A DNA stretch of 64,000 nt from Hydrogenophaga sp. (GCF_026125785.1 NZ_JAHCKL010000001.1:190949-254948), one strand, 5' to 3'; shown: positions 37,356 through 48,559, counted from the first letter of the stretch. Made by a program: numbers and translations. The notes: a model not told the origin generated them from the sequence alone.

Positions 37356-39263
37356 ATGTTGCACATTACGCTCCCCGACGGCTCCCAGCGCGAATTCCCC
37401 GGCCCGGTTACCGTGGCCGAAGTCGCCGCGTCCATTGGCTCCGGTCTGGCCAAGGCTGCATTGGCCGGCAAGATCGGTGACAAGGTGGTAGACACCAGCT
37501 ACCGGATTACCGAAGACAGCCCCTTGTCCATCGTGACCGCCAAGGATGCCGATGGCCTGGAGGTCATCCGCCATTCGACCGCCCACCTGTTGGCCTACGC
37601 GGTGAAGGATCTGTACCCGGACGCACAGGTGACGATCGGGCCGGTGATCGAGAACGGCTTCTACTACGACTTTTCGTACAAGCGTCCCTTTACGCCAGAG
37701 GACTTGGCCGCCATCGAGAAGCGCATGGCCGAACTGGCCGCGAAAGATGAGCCCGTGGTGCGCCGGGTCTTGCCGCGGGACGAAGCGGTGTCCTATTTCA
37801 AGGGCCTGGGCGAGCACTACAAGGCCGAGATCATTGCCAGTATCCCGAGCAATGAAGAGGTGTCTCTTTACCGCGAGGGTGCCTTCGAAGACCTTTGCCG
37901 TGGTCCTCACGTGCCCAGCACGGGCAAGCTCAGGCACTTCAAGCTCATGAAGGTGGCAGGAGCGTACTGGCGCGGTGACCATCGCAACGAAATGCTTCAG
38001 CGCATCTACGGCACGGCCTGGGCCAGCAAGGAAGACCTCCAGCAATACCTGACGATGCTGGAGGAAGCCGAGAAACGCGATCACCGCAAACTGGGGCGCG
38101 AGCTGGACCTGTTCCATATGGAGGAAACCGCGCCGGGCCTTGTGTTCTGGCACCCGAAAGGCTGGACGGTATGGCAGGTGGTGGAGCAGTACATGCGAGC
38201 CGTCTACCGCGACAACGGTTACCAGGAAGTCAAAGGTCCGCAGATCCTGGACAAGAGCCTCTGGGAGAAGACCGGCCATTGGGACAACTACCGCGACAAC
38301 ATGTTCACGACGGAATCGGAGAAGCGCGAATACGCGCTCAAGCCGATGAATTGCCCCGGTCATGTGCTGATCTTCAAACAGGGCATCAAGAGCTACCGGG
38401 ACCTGCCTCTGCGCTACGGCGAGTTCGGCCAATGTCATCGCAACGAACCCAGCGGGGCGTTGCACGGCATCATGCGGGTGCGAGGGTTCACGCAGGACGA
38501 TGGACACATTTTTTGCACCGAAGACCAGATCCTTGAAGAATGCATTGCCTACACGGCTCTGCTGCAGAAGGTCTATGCCGACTTTGGCTTCAAGGACATC
38601 ATCTACAAGGTGGCGACGCGTCCCGAGAAGCGTGTGGGCTCCGACGCTTTGTGGGACAAGGCCGAGTTCGCGGTGATGGAGGCTTTGCGCCGTTCGGGTT
38701 GCGAATTCATCGTCTCGCCGGGCGATGGCGCCTTCTACGGCCCGAAGATCGAGTACACGCTCAAGGATGCGATCGGCCGGCAGTGGCAATGCGGCACCAT
38801 GCAAGTGGATTTCAATACCGCCGAACGCCTGGGTGGTGAGTACGTGACGGAGACGAGCGAGCGCGCCCATCCCGTGATGCTGCACCGGGCCATCGTGGGC
38901 AGCCTGGAGCGTTTCATCGGTATTCTGATCGAGCAGCATGCCGGGGCATTGCCCGCCTGGCTGGCGCCGGAGCAGGTGGCGGTGCTCAACATCACCGACT
39001 CACAGGCTGATTACTGTCGTGAAATCGCAAAAACGTTGCAGAATCAAGGGCTTAGGGTCACGATCGACCTGCGCAACGAGAAAATTACGTATAAAATACG
39101 GGAGCACGCGTTGCAAAAGCTGCCTTTCATTCTGGTCGTGGGCGACAAGGAGAAGGCCGCTGGCGCCGTGGCTGTGCGGGCCCGAGGCAACAAGGATCTC
39201 GGGGTCATGCCGTTGGAAGCCTTTTCCAAACTGATTGCGGCAGACGTTTCATCCAAGGTTTGA
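37356..39263 (+). CDS. thrS: Threonyl-tRNA synthetase
   Basis: A 635-residue class II synthetase. The N-terminal TGS domain ([24 protein letters not shown]) is followed by the editing domain with [12 protein letters not shown] and, later, the zinc-binding histidine/cysteine residues. The catalytic core has [44 protein letters not shown] (motif 2) and [35 protein letters not shown] (motif 3). The C-terminal anticodon-binding domain ends [13 protein letters not shown]-like ([14 protein letters not shown]). It heads a translation operon and is controlled by the upstream attenuator. Confidence 0.98.
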   Translation: MLHITLPDGSQREFPGPVTVAEVAASIGSGLAKAALAGKIGDKVVDTSYRITEDSPLSIVTAKDADGLEVIRHSTAHLLAYAVKDLYPDAQVTIGPVIENGFYYDFSYKRPFTPEDLAAIEKRMAELAAKDEPVVRRVLPRDEAVSYFKGLGEHYKAEIIASIPSNEEVSLYREGAFEDLCRGPHVPSTGKLRHFKLMKVAGAYWRGDHRNEMLQRIYGTAWASKEDLQQYLTMLEEAEKRDHRKLGRELDLFHMEETAPGLVFWHPKGWTVWQVVEQYMRAVYRDNGYQEVKGPQILDKSLWEKTGHWDNYRDNMFTTESEKREYALKPMNCPGHVLIFKQGIKSYRDLPLRYGEFGQCHRNEPSGALHGIMRVRGFTQDDGHIFCTEDQILEECIAYTALLQKVYADFGFKDIIYKVATRPEKRVGSDALWDKAEFAVMEALRRSGCEFIVSPGDGAFYGPKIEYTLKDAIGRQWQCGTMQVDFNTAERLGGEYVTETSERAHPVMLHRAIVGSLERFIGILIEQHAGALPAWLAPEQVAVLNITDSQADYCREIAKTLQNQGLRVTIDLRNEKITYKIREHALQKLPFILVVGDKEKAAGAVAVRARGNKDLGVMPLEAFSKLIAADVSSKV

Positions 39264-39320
39264 TGCACTCAAGCGCCAGGATCGAAGCCCGTGCGGCTGT
39301 GGTGTCCCCGCATGCGATCT

Positions 39321-39346
39321 GGCGGCCCCGGTGCTGCCTCTTTTTT
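39321..39346 (+). terminator. Intrinsic terminator-like hairpin between thrS and infC
   Basis: GGCGGC (39321-39326) pairs with GCTGCC (39333-39338) with one G-U, followed by TC and six T residues. The stem is only 6 bp, so partial readthrough into infC is expected. Confidence 0.5.
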
Positions 39347-39372
39347 GACCAGCCCACGCAAAGGAACTCACC

Positions 39373-39984
39373 ATAGCTACCAACTTTCGCGACCGCCGCC
39401 AGCGTGAGGAGCGCGCACACCGACTGAACCGGGAAATCATGGCCCCCGAGGTCCGCCTGAACGGACCGGAGAACGAACCTCTGGGCATCGTGAGTCTGCA
39501 GGAAGCGTTGCGCATGGCTGGTGAACTGGATGTGGACCTGGTCGAGATTGCGGCCAATGCAGTTCCTCCCGTGTGTCGCCTGATGGATTACGGCAAGTTC
39601 AAGTACCAGGAGCAGAAGAAGGCTGCGGAGGCCAAGGCCAAGCAAACGGTCATCGAGATCAAGGAAGTGAAGTTCCGTCCTGGAACGGATGATGGCGACT
39701 ACAACATCAAGATGCGCAACATCCGCCGGTTCCTGGAAGATGGCGACAAGTGCAAGATCACGTTGCGGTTCCGTGGCCGCGAGATCACCCACCAGGAGCT
39801 CGGGTTGGCGTTGCTCAACCGGATTCGCGACGATCTGGGCGACACCATTTTGGTGGAGCAGTTTCCCAAGCTCGAGGGGCGGCAGATGATCATGATGATT
39901 GCGCCCGGTCGCAAGAAGGCGGGGGGCGGAGCGGCCAAGGCTGCAGAAGCTTCGGCGCCGGTGGAAGGGCAACCGGCTGCCTGA
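39373..39984 (+). CDS. infC: Translation initiation factor IF-3 (ATA start)
   Basis: A 203-residue IF-3. The full N-terminal domain requires the start [29 protein letters not shown], encoded from ATA 39373. An in-frame TGA at 39346 closes the frame upstream, and no ATG, GTG or TTG lies between that stop and ATG 39439, which would delete 22 residues of the conserved N-terminus. AAGGA at 39361-39365 is well placed for 39373. IF-3 genes in E. coli start at AUU for autorepression; ATA here would serve the same role. The linker and C-terminal domain ([30 protein letters not shown]) are intact. It lies 109 bp after thrS. Confidence 0.93.
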   Translation: MATNFRDRRQREERAHRLNREIMAPEVRLNGPENEPLGIVSLQEALRMAGELDVDLVEIAANAVPPVCRLMDYGKFKYQEQKKAAEAKAKQTVIEIKEVKFRPGTDDGDYNIKMRNIRRFLEDGDKCKITLRFRGREITHQELGLALLNRIRDDLGDTILVEQFPKLEGRQMIMMIAPGRKKAGGGAAKAAEASAPVEGQPAA

Positions 39985-40168
39985 ACGGGGGATGGTTTCG
40001 GTGAGAGGATTGGACTGCCAGGGTCGTCTCCTGGTGGTCTGAGGCGTGGGCCGAAAGGCTTGCGCCGAATGGGAAGCTCGAAAGGGCTTTCTTAAAAGTG
40101 GCTCGGGGCCAACAAGTCTGCGGAAGGTTCGCAGCGCCTCACGAGCACAAATGAAAAGGAGCATGCAA

Positions 40169-40372
40169 ATGCCCAAAATGAAGACCAAGAGCAGCGCGAA
40201 GAAACGTTTTCGCGTTCGTCCCGGTGGCACCGTCAAACGCGGTCAAGCCTTCAAGCGTCACATCCTGACCAAGAAGACCACCAAGAACAAGCGCCACCTG
40301 CGCGGTGCGGTGAATGTGCATGAGACCAACATGGGTCACATGGCGCAGATGCTGCCCGGCACGGGCATTTGA
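40169..40372 (+). CDS. rpmI: 50S ribosomal protein L35
   Basis: A 67-residue basic protein, [34 protein letters not shown] and the ending [14 protein letters not shown], the L35 pattern. ATG 40169 follows AAGGAG by about eight bases; ATG 40151 and ATG 40163 upstream are less well placed. The 184-bp gap from infC may hold the L20-binding leader that controls rpmI-rplT in other bacteria, which I cannot confirm. It is 24 bp upstream of rplT. Confidence 0.96.
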   Translation: MPKMKTKSSAKKRFRVRPGGTVKRGQAFKRHILTKKTTKNKRHLRGAVNVHETNMGHMAQMLPGTGI

Positions 40373-40396
40373 TCAACGACGAACAAGGAGTAACTC

Positions 40397-40756
40397 ATGC
40401 CTCGCGTCAAACGTGGTGTCACGGCTCGCGCCCGACACAAGAAAGTCCTGGCTCTGGCCAAAGGTTTCCGCGGCCGCCGCGGCAATGTCTTTCGCATCGC
40501 CAAGCAGGCGGTGATGAAGGCCGGGCAGTACGCCTACCGTGATCGCCGCACCAAGAAGCGCGTGTTCCGTCAACTGTGGATCGCCCGTATCAATGCTGGT
40601 GCTCGCGCCTGCGGATTGACCTACAGCCAGTTCGCCAATGGCCTGAAGAAGGCTCAGATCGAAATCGACCGCAAGGTCCTGGCTGATCTGGCGGTGAACG
40701 ATCCTGCTGCCTTTGGCAGCATCGTGGAGCAAGTCAAAGCCAAGCTGGCCGCTTGA
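40397..40756 (+). CDS. rplT: 50S ribosomal protein L20
   Basis: A 119-residue protein with the complete L20 sequence ([55 protein letters not shown]..., [14 protein letters not shown]). It binds 23S rRNA early in assembly and, in other bacteria, represses its own operon. An AAGGAG ribosome-binding site precedes the ATG. It is followed by two successive hairpins before pheS. Confidence 0.98.
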   Translation: MPRVKRGVTARARHKKVLALAKGFRGRRGNVFRIAKQAVMKAGQYAYRDRRTKKRVFRQLWIARINAGARACGLTYSQFANGLKKAQIEIDRKVLADLAVNDPAAFGSIVEQVKAKLAA

Positions 40757-40770
40757 TTCACGGCCGGGAG

Positions 40771-40796
40771 AGCGCCGCGGGCTCCGTGGCGTTTTC
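40771..40796 (+). terminator. Intrinsic terminator after rplT
   Basis: CGCCGCGG (40773-40780) pairs with CCGTGGCG (40784-40791) around a GCT loop, followed by TTTT. Stable stem, short U-run. Confidence 0.55.
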
Positions 40797-40807
40797 GCCT
40801 GTCGCTC

Positions 40808-40860
40808 AAAGGGGTTGAAGCTTGAGGGATTCCCTCGCTGGCTTCAATCCCTTTTTTGTT
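40808..40860 (+). terminator. Strong terminator/attenuator-like hairpin upstream of pheS
   Basis: AAGGGGTTGAAGC (40809-40821) pairs with GCTTCAATCCCTT (40841-40853) with one G-U, and an inner GAGGG/CCCTC hairpin lies within the loop. A T6GTTTT tract follows immediately. It lies only about 20 bp before pheS, so besides ending the rplT transcript it could attenuate pheST; I could not find a Phe-rich leader peptide upstream. Confidence 0.75.
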
Positions 40861-40881
40861 TTCATCGATCGCATCACACAC

Positions 40882-41934
40882 ATGAACGAGTTGGACGCAT
40901 TGGTCGAGGGTGCCCGCGCTGCCTTTGAAAAGGCCCAGGCTCCGGCGGACCTGGAGAACGCCAAAGCCCAATACCTGGGGAAGTCAGGCCGCATCACCGA
41001 ACTGATGAAGGGCATGGCTGCACTTTCCGTGGAGGATAAGAAAACCCGGGGTGCAGCGGTCAACCTCGCCAAGCAGGCGATCGAGGCGGCTCTGACTGAG
41101 CGGCGGCAGGCGCTGGCCGAAGCCGAATTGCTGGCCCAACTCAAGGCCGAATCGCTCGACATCACATTACCGGGTCGGCAGCGCGGAGCGGGAGGACTTC
41201 ACCCTGTGAGTCTGACGCTGGAGCGTATCGAGGCCATCTTTGGATCCATGGGGTTCGAGGTGGCCGAAGGGCCTGAGATCGAGTCCGACTGGTTCAATTT
41301 CACGGCATTGAATACGCCCGAGGACCATCCGGCGCGATCCATGCACGACACCTTTTACGTGGAAGGGGGCAGCGAGAAGGCGCCCAATCTTCTGCGTACC
41401 CACACCAGCCCGATGCAAATACGGCATGCCGTGCAGCATGTCAAGCGCCACCGTGCCGCGCTGGATGCCGGGCAGGGCATGCCAGAGATCAGGGTCATTG
41501 CGCCAGGGCGTACCTACCGCGTGGACAGCGACGCGACCCATTCACCGATGTTCCACCAGTGCGAGGGCTTGTGGATCGGCGAGAACGTGAGTTTCAAGGA
41601 CCTCAAGTTCGTCTTCACCGATTTCTGCCGCACCTTCTTCGAGTCCGACGATCTGGTGCTGCGTTTCCGTCCGAGTTTTTTCCCCTTTACCGAGCCCAGC
41701 GCAGAGGTCGACATCCAGTTTCAGCAAGGCCCTCTGGCAGGTCGCTGGCTGGAAGTGGCTGGTTCCGGTCAGGTGCACCCGAACGTGGTGCGCAACATGG
41801 GACTGGACCCCGAGCGCTACATCGGCTTTGCTTTCGGCATGGGGCCAGATCGTCTGACCATGCTGCGGTACGGTGTCAACGACCTGAGGCTTTTCTTTGA
41901 CGGCGACGTCCGCTTCCTCTCGCAATTCCGCTGA
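40882..41934 (+). CDS. pheS: Phenylalanyl-tRNA synthetase alpha subunit
   Basis: A 350-residue class II catalytic subunit. Motif 2 ([21 protein letters not shown]-like [21 protein letters not shown]), the Phe-binding pocket [16 protein letters not shown], and motif 3 [18 protein letters not shown] are present. The N-terminal coiled coil binds tRNA. The ATG 40882 is preferred because the upstream open frame runs through the terminator hairpin. Ten bases separate it from pheT, so the subunits are cotranslated. Confidence 0.97.
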   Translation: MNELDALVEGARAAFEKAQAPADLENAKAQYLGKSGRITELMKGMAALSVEDKKTRGAAVNLAKQAIEAALTERRQALAEAELLAQLKAESLDITLPGRQRGAGGLHPVSLTLERIEAIFGSMGFEVAEGPEIESDWFNFTALNTPEDHPARSMHDTFYVEGGSEKAPNLLRTHTSPMQIRHAVQHVKRHRAALDAGQGMPEIRVIAPGRTYRVDSDATHSPMFHQCEGLWIGENVSFKDLKFVFTDFCRTFFESDDLVLRFRPSFFPFTEPSAEVDIQFQQGPLAGRWLEVAGSGQVHPNVVRNMGLDPERYIGFAFGMGPDRLTMLRYGVNDLRLFFDGDVRFLSQFR

Positions 41935-41943
41935 GACTTCGAC

Positions 41944-44379
41944 ATGCAATTTCCCGAATCCTGGTTGCGTGCCTTTTGCAACCCGCCCTTGAACAGCCAG
42001 CAACTGGCCGACACCCTGACCATGGCCGGCCTGGAGGTGGAAGAGCTCCATCCCGTCGCACCGCCTTTCGACAAGGTCGTCGTAGGCGAAATCCTGTCGG
42101 CCGAACAGCACCCCAATGCGGATCGCCTGCGCGTCTGTCGGGTGAATGTGGGGCAGGGGGAGCCCCTGCAGATCGTCTGTGGTGCGCCCAACGCCCGCCA
42201 TGGCATCAAGGTGCCGTGTGCCCTGGTGGGCGCGGAATTGCCACCGGGTGAGGATGGCAAGCCGTTTCGTATCCAGTTGGGCAAGTTGCGTGGCGTGGAG
42301 AGTCAGGGCATGTTGTGCTCCGCGCGTGAACTCAAATTGGCAGAGGACCACGGTGGTCTTCTCGAGCTTGCAACCGATGCCGTGGTGGGGCGTGACATCC
42401 GCGAACAATTGGCGCTGGATGACATGCTGTTCACGCTCAAGCTCACGCCCAACCTGGCGCACTGCCTGAGCGTCTACGGCATTGCTCGCGAGGTGGCTGC
42501 ACTGACGGGAGCGCCCCTGATCGAACCCGTCTTCACACCGGTTGCCGCTGGCCTGAAGGACCGCCTTCCCGTGAAGGTGTTGGCACCGGACCTGTGCGGT
42601 CGTTTTTCTGGCCGCATTGTGCGCGGCGTGAACACCCGGGCCGCCACGCCGGCCTGGATGGTCGATCGGCTGGCGCGTTGTGGACAGCGCAGCGTGACCG
42701 CGCTGGTGGACATTTCCAACTACGTCATGTTCGAGTTGGGTCGGCCTTCGCACATCTTTGACCTGGACAAGATCCATGGAGGCTTGGAGGTGCGCTGGGG
42801 GCGCATGGGCGAGACGCTCAAGCTGTTGAACGGCAACACCATCGCGCTGGATGAGCAAGTCGGGGTGATTGCTGACGGTGAGGCGGTGGAGTCGCTCGCG
42901 GGCATCATGGGCGGCGACGCCACGGCGGTGTCCGATGAGACGCGCAACATCTATATCGAAGCGGCTTTCTGGTGGCCGAAGGCGGTTGCGGGTCGCTCGC
43001 GTCGTTACAACTTCTCCACCGATGCAGGCCACCGGTTCGAGCGAGGTGTGGACCCGTCGAGTACCGTGGAACACATCGAGCGCATCACGCAGTTGGTGTT
43101 GGACATCTGTGGCGGCGAAGCCGCTGTGATGGACGACCACGTGGTTAGCCTGCCCCAGGTCCAGGCCGTGACGCTGCGCGTGGCGCGTGCGGCCAAGGTG
43201 ACGGGCATGCCGCTGACGCAGGCGCAATGCGCAGGCGCGCTTCGTCGCCTGGGCCTGCCGGTTGCCGAGGGTGAGGGGACCGTGACCGTCACGCCGCCGC
43301 CGTTCCGCTTCGACCTGCAGATCGAGGAGGACTTGATCGAAGAGGTGGCACGTGTGATGGGCTACGACCAGTTGCCCGACACCCCGCCGCTGGCGCCCAT
43401 CACCGCCCGCATTCGCCCGGAGGCCCGCCGCGGGCCTTTTGCGGTTCGCCGCCAGCTCGCGCAGCTGGGTTATCAGGAAACCATCAACTTCAGCTTTGTG
43501 GAGGCGCGTTGGGAACACGAACTGGCTGGCAACGCCCAGCCGATCCGCTTGCTCAACCCGATCGCCAGCCAGATGAGCGTGATGCGTTCATCCTTGCTGG
43601 GCAGCCTGATCTCGGTGCTCAAGTTCAATCTGGACCGCCGTGCCGACCGGGTACGGTTGTTCGAAGTGGGGCGCGTGTTTCTGCGTGACGCCTCAGTGAG
43701 CGACAGTGACACCACGGTGGCGGGCTTTTACCAGCCCATGCGCGTGGCCGGTCTGTGCCATGGCGGCGTCAGTGTGCTGCAGTGGGGCAGTGCCGAACGA
43801 TCGGTGGATTTTTTTGACGTGAAGGGTGATGTACAGGCGTTGCTGTCTCCGCGCAACGCGGAGTTCCGTGTGGCCGAACATCCCGCGATGCATCCGGGGC
43901 GTTGTGCGGCCGTCTGGGTGGAGGGGCATTGCATCGGCCATGTGGGCGAGCTGCATCCTCGCTGGCGCCATGCCTACGATCTGTCCCAGGCCCCGGTGAT
44001 GTTCGAGCTGGATCTCGATGCCGTGCTGGCCCGCCCTGTGCCCAGCTACCAGCCGGTCAGCCGGCACCAGCCTGTCGAACGTGACCTCGCCATTGTCGTG
44101 AAGGAGGCCGTCACGCACGCCGCCGTGGTCGAAGCGATTCGTGCACCGGCCAATCCTTGGCTGCGTGAGGTGGTGCTGTTCGACGTCTACCGCCCCAAGA
44201 AGCTTCCTGCAGGGCAGGCGCAGGCTGCGGGTGCATTGGCGGAAGATGAAAAGAGTCTTGCGGTGCGACTGGTGCTCAACCGCGACGACGCTACACTGAC
44301 CGAGGAGGACATCGACGCCGCCGTCAAAGCGGCGGTGGCGTCCGTTGAGCAGCGCCTCGCAGGCCGTCTGCGCGCCTGA
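41944..44379 (+). CDS. pheT: Phenylalanyl-tRNA synthetase beta subunit
   Basis: An 811-residue subunit of the (alpha-beta)2 enzyme. The B2 tRNA-binding domain (VVGEILSAEQHPNADRLRVCRVNVG), B3/B4 editing domain (WMVDRLARCGQRSVTALVDISNYVMFELGRPSHIFD), B5 helix (YDQLPDTPPLAPI), the class II-like core RRQLAQLGYQETINFSF, and the C-terminal FDX-ACB domain (DLAIVVKEAVTHAAVVEAIR) are all there. It is in the same operon as pheS and ihfA. Confidence 0.97.
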   Translation: MQFPESWLRAFCNPPLNSQQLADTLTMAGLEVEELHPVAPPFDKVVVGEILSAEQHPNADRLRVCRVNVGQGEPLQIVCGAPNARHGIKVPCALVGAELPPGEDGKPFRIQLGKLRGVESQGMLCSARELKLAEDHGGLLELATDAVVGRDIREQLALDDMLFTLKLTPNLAHCLSVYGIAREVAALTGAPLIEPVFTPVAAGLKDRLPVKVLAPDLCGRFSGRIVRGVNTRAATPAWMVDRLARCGQRSVTALVDISNYVMFELGRPSHIFDLDKIHGGLEVRWGRMGETLKLLNGNTIALDEQVGVIADGEAVESLAGIMGGDATAVSDETRNIYIEAAFWWPKAVAGRSRRYNFSTDAGHRFERGVDPSSTVEHIERITQLVLDICGGEAAVMDDHVVSLPQVQAVTLRVARAAKVTGMPLTQAQCAGALRRLGLPVAEGEGTVTVTPPPFRFDLQIEEDLIEEVARVMGYDQLPDTPPLAPITARIRPEARRGPFAVRRQLAQLGYQETINFSFVEARWEHELAGNAQPIRLLNPIASQMSVMRSSLLGSLISVLKFNLDRRADRVRLFEVGRVFLRDASVSDSDTTVAGFYQPMRVAGLCHGGVSVLQWGSAERSVDFFDVKGDVQALLSPRNAEFRVAEHPAMHPGRCAAVWVEGHCIGHVGELHPRWRHAYDLSQAPVMFELDLDAVLARPVPSYQPVSRHQPVERDLAIVVKEAVTHAAVVEAIRAPANPWLREVVLFDVYRPKKLPAGQAQAAGALAEDEKSLAVRLVLNRDDATLTEEDIDAAVKAAVASVEQRLAGRLRA

Positions 44380-44409
44380 TCAGCAACAAGAATGGATGGA
44401 GAAGCCCGA

Positions 44410-44736
44410 ATGGAACTCGCCGTTGAAAGCCTGGAAACTCCGGCATTGACCAAGGCCCAGCTTGCCGAACTGCTGTTTGACCAGATCGGTTTGAACAAGC
44501 GCGAATCCAAGGACATGATCGATGCCTTCTTTGATCTCATTACCGACAGCCTTGTCAATGGCAACGATGTGAAGATCTCCGGCTTCGGCAATTTCCAGAT
44601 CCGTACCAAGGCCCCGCGGCCGGGGCGCAACCCGCGTACGGGAGAACCCGTGGCCATCGAGGCCCGTCGGGTGGTGACTTTCCACGCCAGCCCCAAGCTC
44701 AAGGAGCAGGTGCAGGCCGCCGTCATTGGCGGTTGA
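44410..44736 (+). CDS. ihfA: Integration host factor alpha subunit
   Basis: A 108-residue DNA-bending protein. [32 protein letters not shown] is the HU/IHF dimer helix pair; [41 protein letters not shown] contains the DNA-binding beta arm with the intercalating proline (RPGRNP). It forms a heterodimer with IHF-beta. Start ATG 44410 has GGAG six bases upstream; ATG 44392 in frame is possible. It follows pheT by 30 bp, as in E. coli. Confidence 0.96.
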   Translation: MELAVESLETPALTKAQLAELLFDQIGLNKRESKDMIDAFFDLITDSLVNGNDVKISGFGNFQIRTKAPRPGRNPRTGEPVAIEARRVVTFHASPKLKEQVQAAVIGG

Positions 44737-44917
44737 CGCGCGCTCTGAGGGCGATTTCGACGGGCGTCGGTCGCACGGGGCCGAGTCCGTTGTGGAGGCA
44801 TGCGGCACCGACCGCCATGCCGTTTGCAACATTTCACACGGAATTTGTCGCTCCCGCCACCGCGCCGAGCGAACTTAGAGTAGATTTCAAGGTTCAGTTC
44901 GTACTGCCTTGATTTTC

Positions 44918-45373
44918 ATGGAGAAATCCCTTCCGCCCATACCGGCCAAACGTTACTTCACCATTGGTGAGGTGGGGGAGTTGTGCGGCGTGAAGCCGCA
45001 CGTGCTCCGGTACTGGGAGCAGGAGTTCACTCAGTTGCGGCCCATGAAGCGCCGGGGCAACCGGCGCTACTACCAGCACCACGAGGTGCTCATGATCCGG
45101 CGCATCCGTGAGCTGCTGTACGACCAGGGCTTCACCATCAGCGGGGCGCGCAACAAGTTGCAGGAACTGGTGCAGGCTGAACGTGACCGTCGCCGCAACG
45201 AGGAAGGTGGGGTAATCGACGTCATCGATCTCGACGAAATGGTGCACGGCAGCGACGTGGTGGTGCCCTTCATCGAGGCCGATGTGCCAGAGCTTCGCGA
45301 ATCGGGTTCTTTGCTGCTCGATGTGCGTCGGGAACTGCTTGAAATACGCGAACTTCTTCGTCCTGTGGTCTGA
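44918..45373 (+). CDS. MerR-family transcriptional regulator
   Basis: A 151-residue regulator. The winged helix RYFTIGEVGELCGVKPHVLRYWEQEFTQLRPMKRRGNRRYYQHHEV is the MerR_1 pattern; a helical coiled-coil region (ELLYDQGFTISGARNKLQELVQ) follows. No effector-binding cysteines are visible. It is the gene conserved next to ihfA in beta- and gammaproteobacteria. Start ATG 44918 (an in-frame TTG at 44909 adds three residues). The target genes are unknown. Confidence 0.9.
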   Translation: MEKSLPPIPAKRYFTIGEVGELCGVKPHVLRYWEQEFTQLRPMKRRGNRRYYQHHEVLMIRRIRELLYDQGFTISGARNKLQELVQAERDRRRNEEGGVIDVIDLDEMVHGSDVVVPFIEADVPELRESGSLLLDVRRELLEIRELLRPVV

Positions 45374-45391
45374 ACGAAGCGATTTGCCAGC

Positions 45392-45397
45392 TATAAT
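45392..45397 (+). promoter_or_regulatory. Probable -10 box for tRNA-Pro(GGG)
   Basis: TATAAT lies 12 bp upstream of the tRNA 5' end. No strong -35 is visible at 16-18 bp. Confidence 0.5.
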
Positions 45398-45408
45398 CAA
45401 AGGCTTGT

Positions 45409-45485
45409 CGGCGTGTAGCGCAGCCTGGTAGCGCACTTGCATGGGGTGCAAGGGGTCGCGAGTTCGAATCCCGCCACGCCGACCA
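45409..45485 (+). tRNA. tRNA-Pro(GGG)
   Basis: Acceptor CGGCGTG with CACGCCG, D-arm GCGCAGCCTGGTAGCGC, anticodon stem CTTGC/GCAAG with loop ATGGGGT (anticodon GGG), T-loop TTCGAAT, and an encoded CCA at 45483-45485. Confidence 0.96.
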
Positions 45486-45495
45486 CCAAAGACAA

Positions 45496-45530
45496 CGGGT
45501 TAGCTTCTTGTGAAGCTAACCCGTTTTTCT
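45496..45530 (+). terminator. Intrinsic terminator after tRNA-Pro(GGG)
   Basis: CGGGTTAGCTTC (45496-45507) pairs perfectly with GAAGCTAACCCG (45512-45523) around TTGT, followed by T5CTTT. Confidence 0.93.
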
Positions 45531-45605
45531 TTCTGCAATTCCTGGAACCAGTCGGCAAGCCGACGCGTGGAAAACCGTCGGCTCGCGCGCAGCCAGTGGT
45601 GGTGC

Positions 45606-47217
<1,612 letters not shown>

Positions 47218-47221
<4 letters not shown>

Positions 47222-47424
47222 CCCAGCGGCGCGGGTGCGGAGGGTCGGGCGGCTTCCTCTTCGGTCAAGGGACGCGCCTCGTGTTCAAGCAGGATGGGAA
47301 TGCCATCGCGCACGGGGTAGGCCAGGCGCGCGCTGCGCGAGAGGAGTTCCTGACGCTCTCGGTCGTAGAGCAGTGGGCCCTTGGTGACAGGGCAGACCAG
47401 CAGTTCGAGCAGTTTGGCATCCAT
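47218..47424 (-). CDS. Trm112-like (UPF0434/YcaR) small protein
   Basis: A 68-residue protein, [23 protein letters not shown] and [20 protein letters not shown], which is the Trm112/YcaR pattern with a single Cys of the usual zinc site. In bacteria it is encoded between lpxK and kdsB, as here. The biochemical role is unsettled; a methyltransferase-activating or scaffold function is suggested by homology to eukaryotic Trm112. Confidence 0.93.
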
Positions 47425-47454
47425 GACGGGGATGATAGTCGCCGCTGGACGTCT

Positions 47455-48531
47455 TCAGCGGGGTGAGTGGCCGGCTGCGGCCAACCGGGCGTCGACGGCG
47501 GACAGGAACGAGGGGTCGGGCGTGAGTGTCAGCGGTACTGCCCAGGCTTGTGCAGCCGGGTGGCTCTTGAGCAGTGGAAACAGCTTGACGGCATCCTTCT
47601 CTGTGCAGACCAGGGTCGGAGGGGTCGCCTGGAGGAGCGCTTCGTAGGCCTCGTCCCCGGCATGGTCGGGCAGGGGGAGGGTGGCGGACAGCGTCAAGCC
47701 CCTCTCGCGCAACATGTCGAAGAACGGCTCCGGCCGGGCGATGCCAGCCACCGCAGCCAGCGGCTGGCCTGCAAGGCTCGCGAGTTCGATGTGTTCATCA
47801 TCTGGACCAAAGGCCTTGTTGGCCAGACGCCGTACCGCGTCGAACACGGGCAGGTTCGCGCAGCCGGGCAGTTCGACAGGCGCGGCGTGCTCGCGCCGCT
47901 GACGCAGCACCAGGTCTGGCATGCCGAGGGCTGTGCGTTGGCCCGGCCATGGTTCGCGCAGCAATCCCGCGGGCAGCAGCCAGCCGTTGCCCACGCCCCG
48001 TTCGTCGAAGACAGCCACGGTCAAATCCCGTCCGAGCGCCAAGTGCTGCATGCCGTCGTCGCACACCAGGATGTCCACCTCAGGGTGCCGTGTCCGCAAC
48101 GCTCGGGCCGCATCGACCCGCCGGCGTGCGACGCAGACCGGCACTCCGGTGCGCCGGTGAATCAGCAGCGGCTCGTCGCCCACCCGGGAGGCGGGCGTCT
48201 GCGTGTCGACATGCACGACCTCTTCACCGCGCCGGCCGTGGCCGCGCGAGACCACGCCAGGTTGCCAACCGCGGGCCTGAAGATGCGACACCAGGGCCAT
48301 GGTGCACGGCGTCTTGCCCGCGCCACCCACCACCACGTTGCCGACGACGATGACCGGTACGTCCAGATGGTGTACGCGCAGCAGGCCCATGCGGTAGAGG
48401 TGTCGACGCACGGCAAGCGCCACGCCGAAGATCCACGAGAGAGGCCAGAGCAGGCGGGCCATGGGTCCCCGGTGCTGGGCCATGCGCAGCCAGGCGGCCT
48501 GTCTGCGGGCGGGAGGGAGACCCTCGCTCAT
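47455..48531 (-). CDS. lpxK: Tetraacyldisaccharide 4'-kinase
   Basis: A 358-residue inner-membrane-associated kinase adding the 4'-phosphate of lipid A. One N-terminal hydrophobic helix (MARLLWPLSWIFGVALAV) anchors it. The P-loop is VVGNVVVGGAGKTPCT; DGMQHLALGRDLTVAVFD and PAGLLREPW are catalytic-domain motifs. The order exbB-exbD-lpxK-trm112-kdsB is intact. Start ATG 48529-48531. Confidence 0.96.
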   Translation of the reverse strand: MSEGLPPARRQAAWLRMAQHRGPMARLLWPLSWIFGVALAVRRHLYRMGLLRVHHLDVPVIVVGNVVVGGAGKTPCTMALVSHLQARGWQPGVVSRGHGRRGEEVVHVDTQTPASRVGDEPLLIHRRTGVPVCVARRRVDAARALRTRHPEVDILVCDDGMQHLALGRDLTVAVFDERGVGNGWLLPAGLLREPWPGQRTALGMPDLVLRQRREHAAPVELPGCANLPVFDAVRRLANKAFGPDDEHIELASLAGQPLAAVAGIARPEPFFDMLRERGLTLSATLPLPDHAGDEAYEALLQATPPTLVCTEKDAVKLFPLLKSHPAAQAWAVPLTLTPDPSFLSAVDARLAAAGHSPR

Positions 48532-48559
48532 GTGGGGCGGATGGGCCGGTCAGGCTTTC

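Noticed and set aside
40786-40818. Possible Phe leader peptide before pheS (frame GTG GCG TTT ...)
   Set aside because: It has a single Phe codon and no ribosome-binding site; the Phe codons in the pheS frame upstream of its ATG arise from the terminator U-run.
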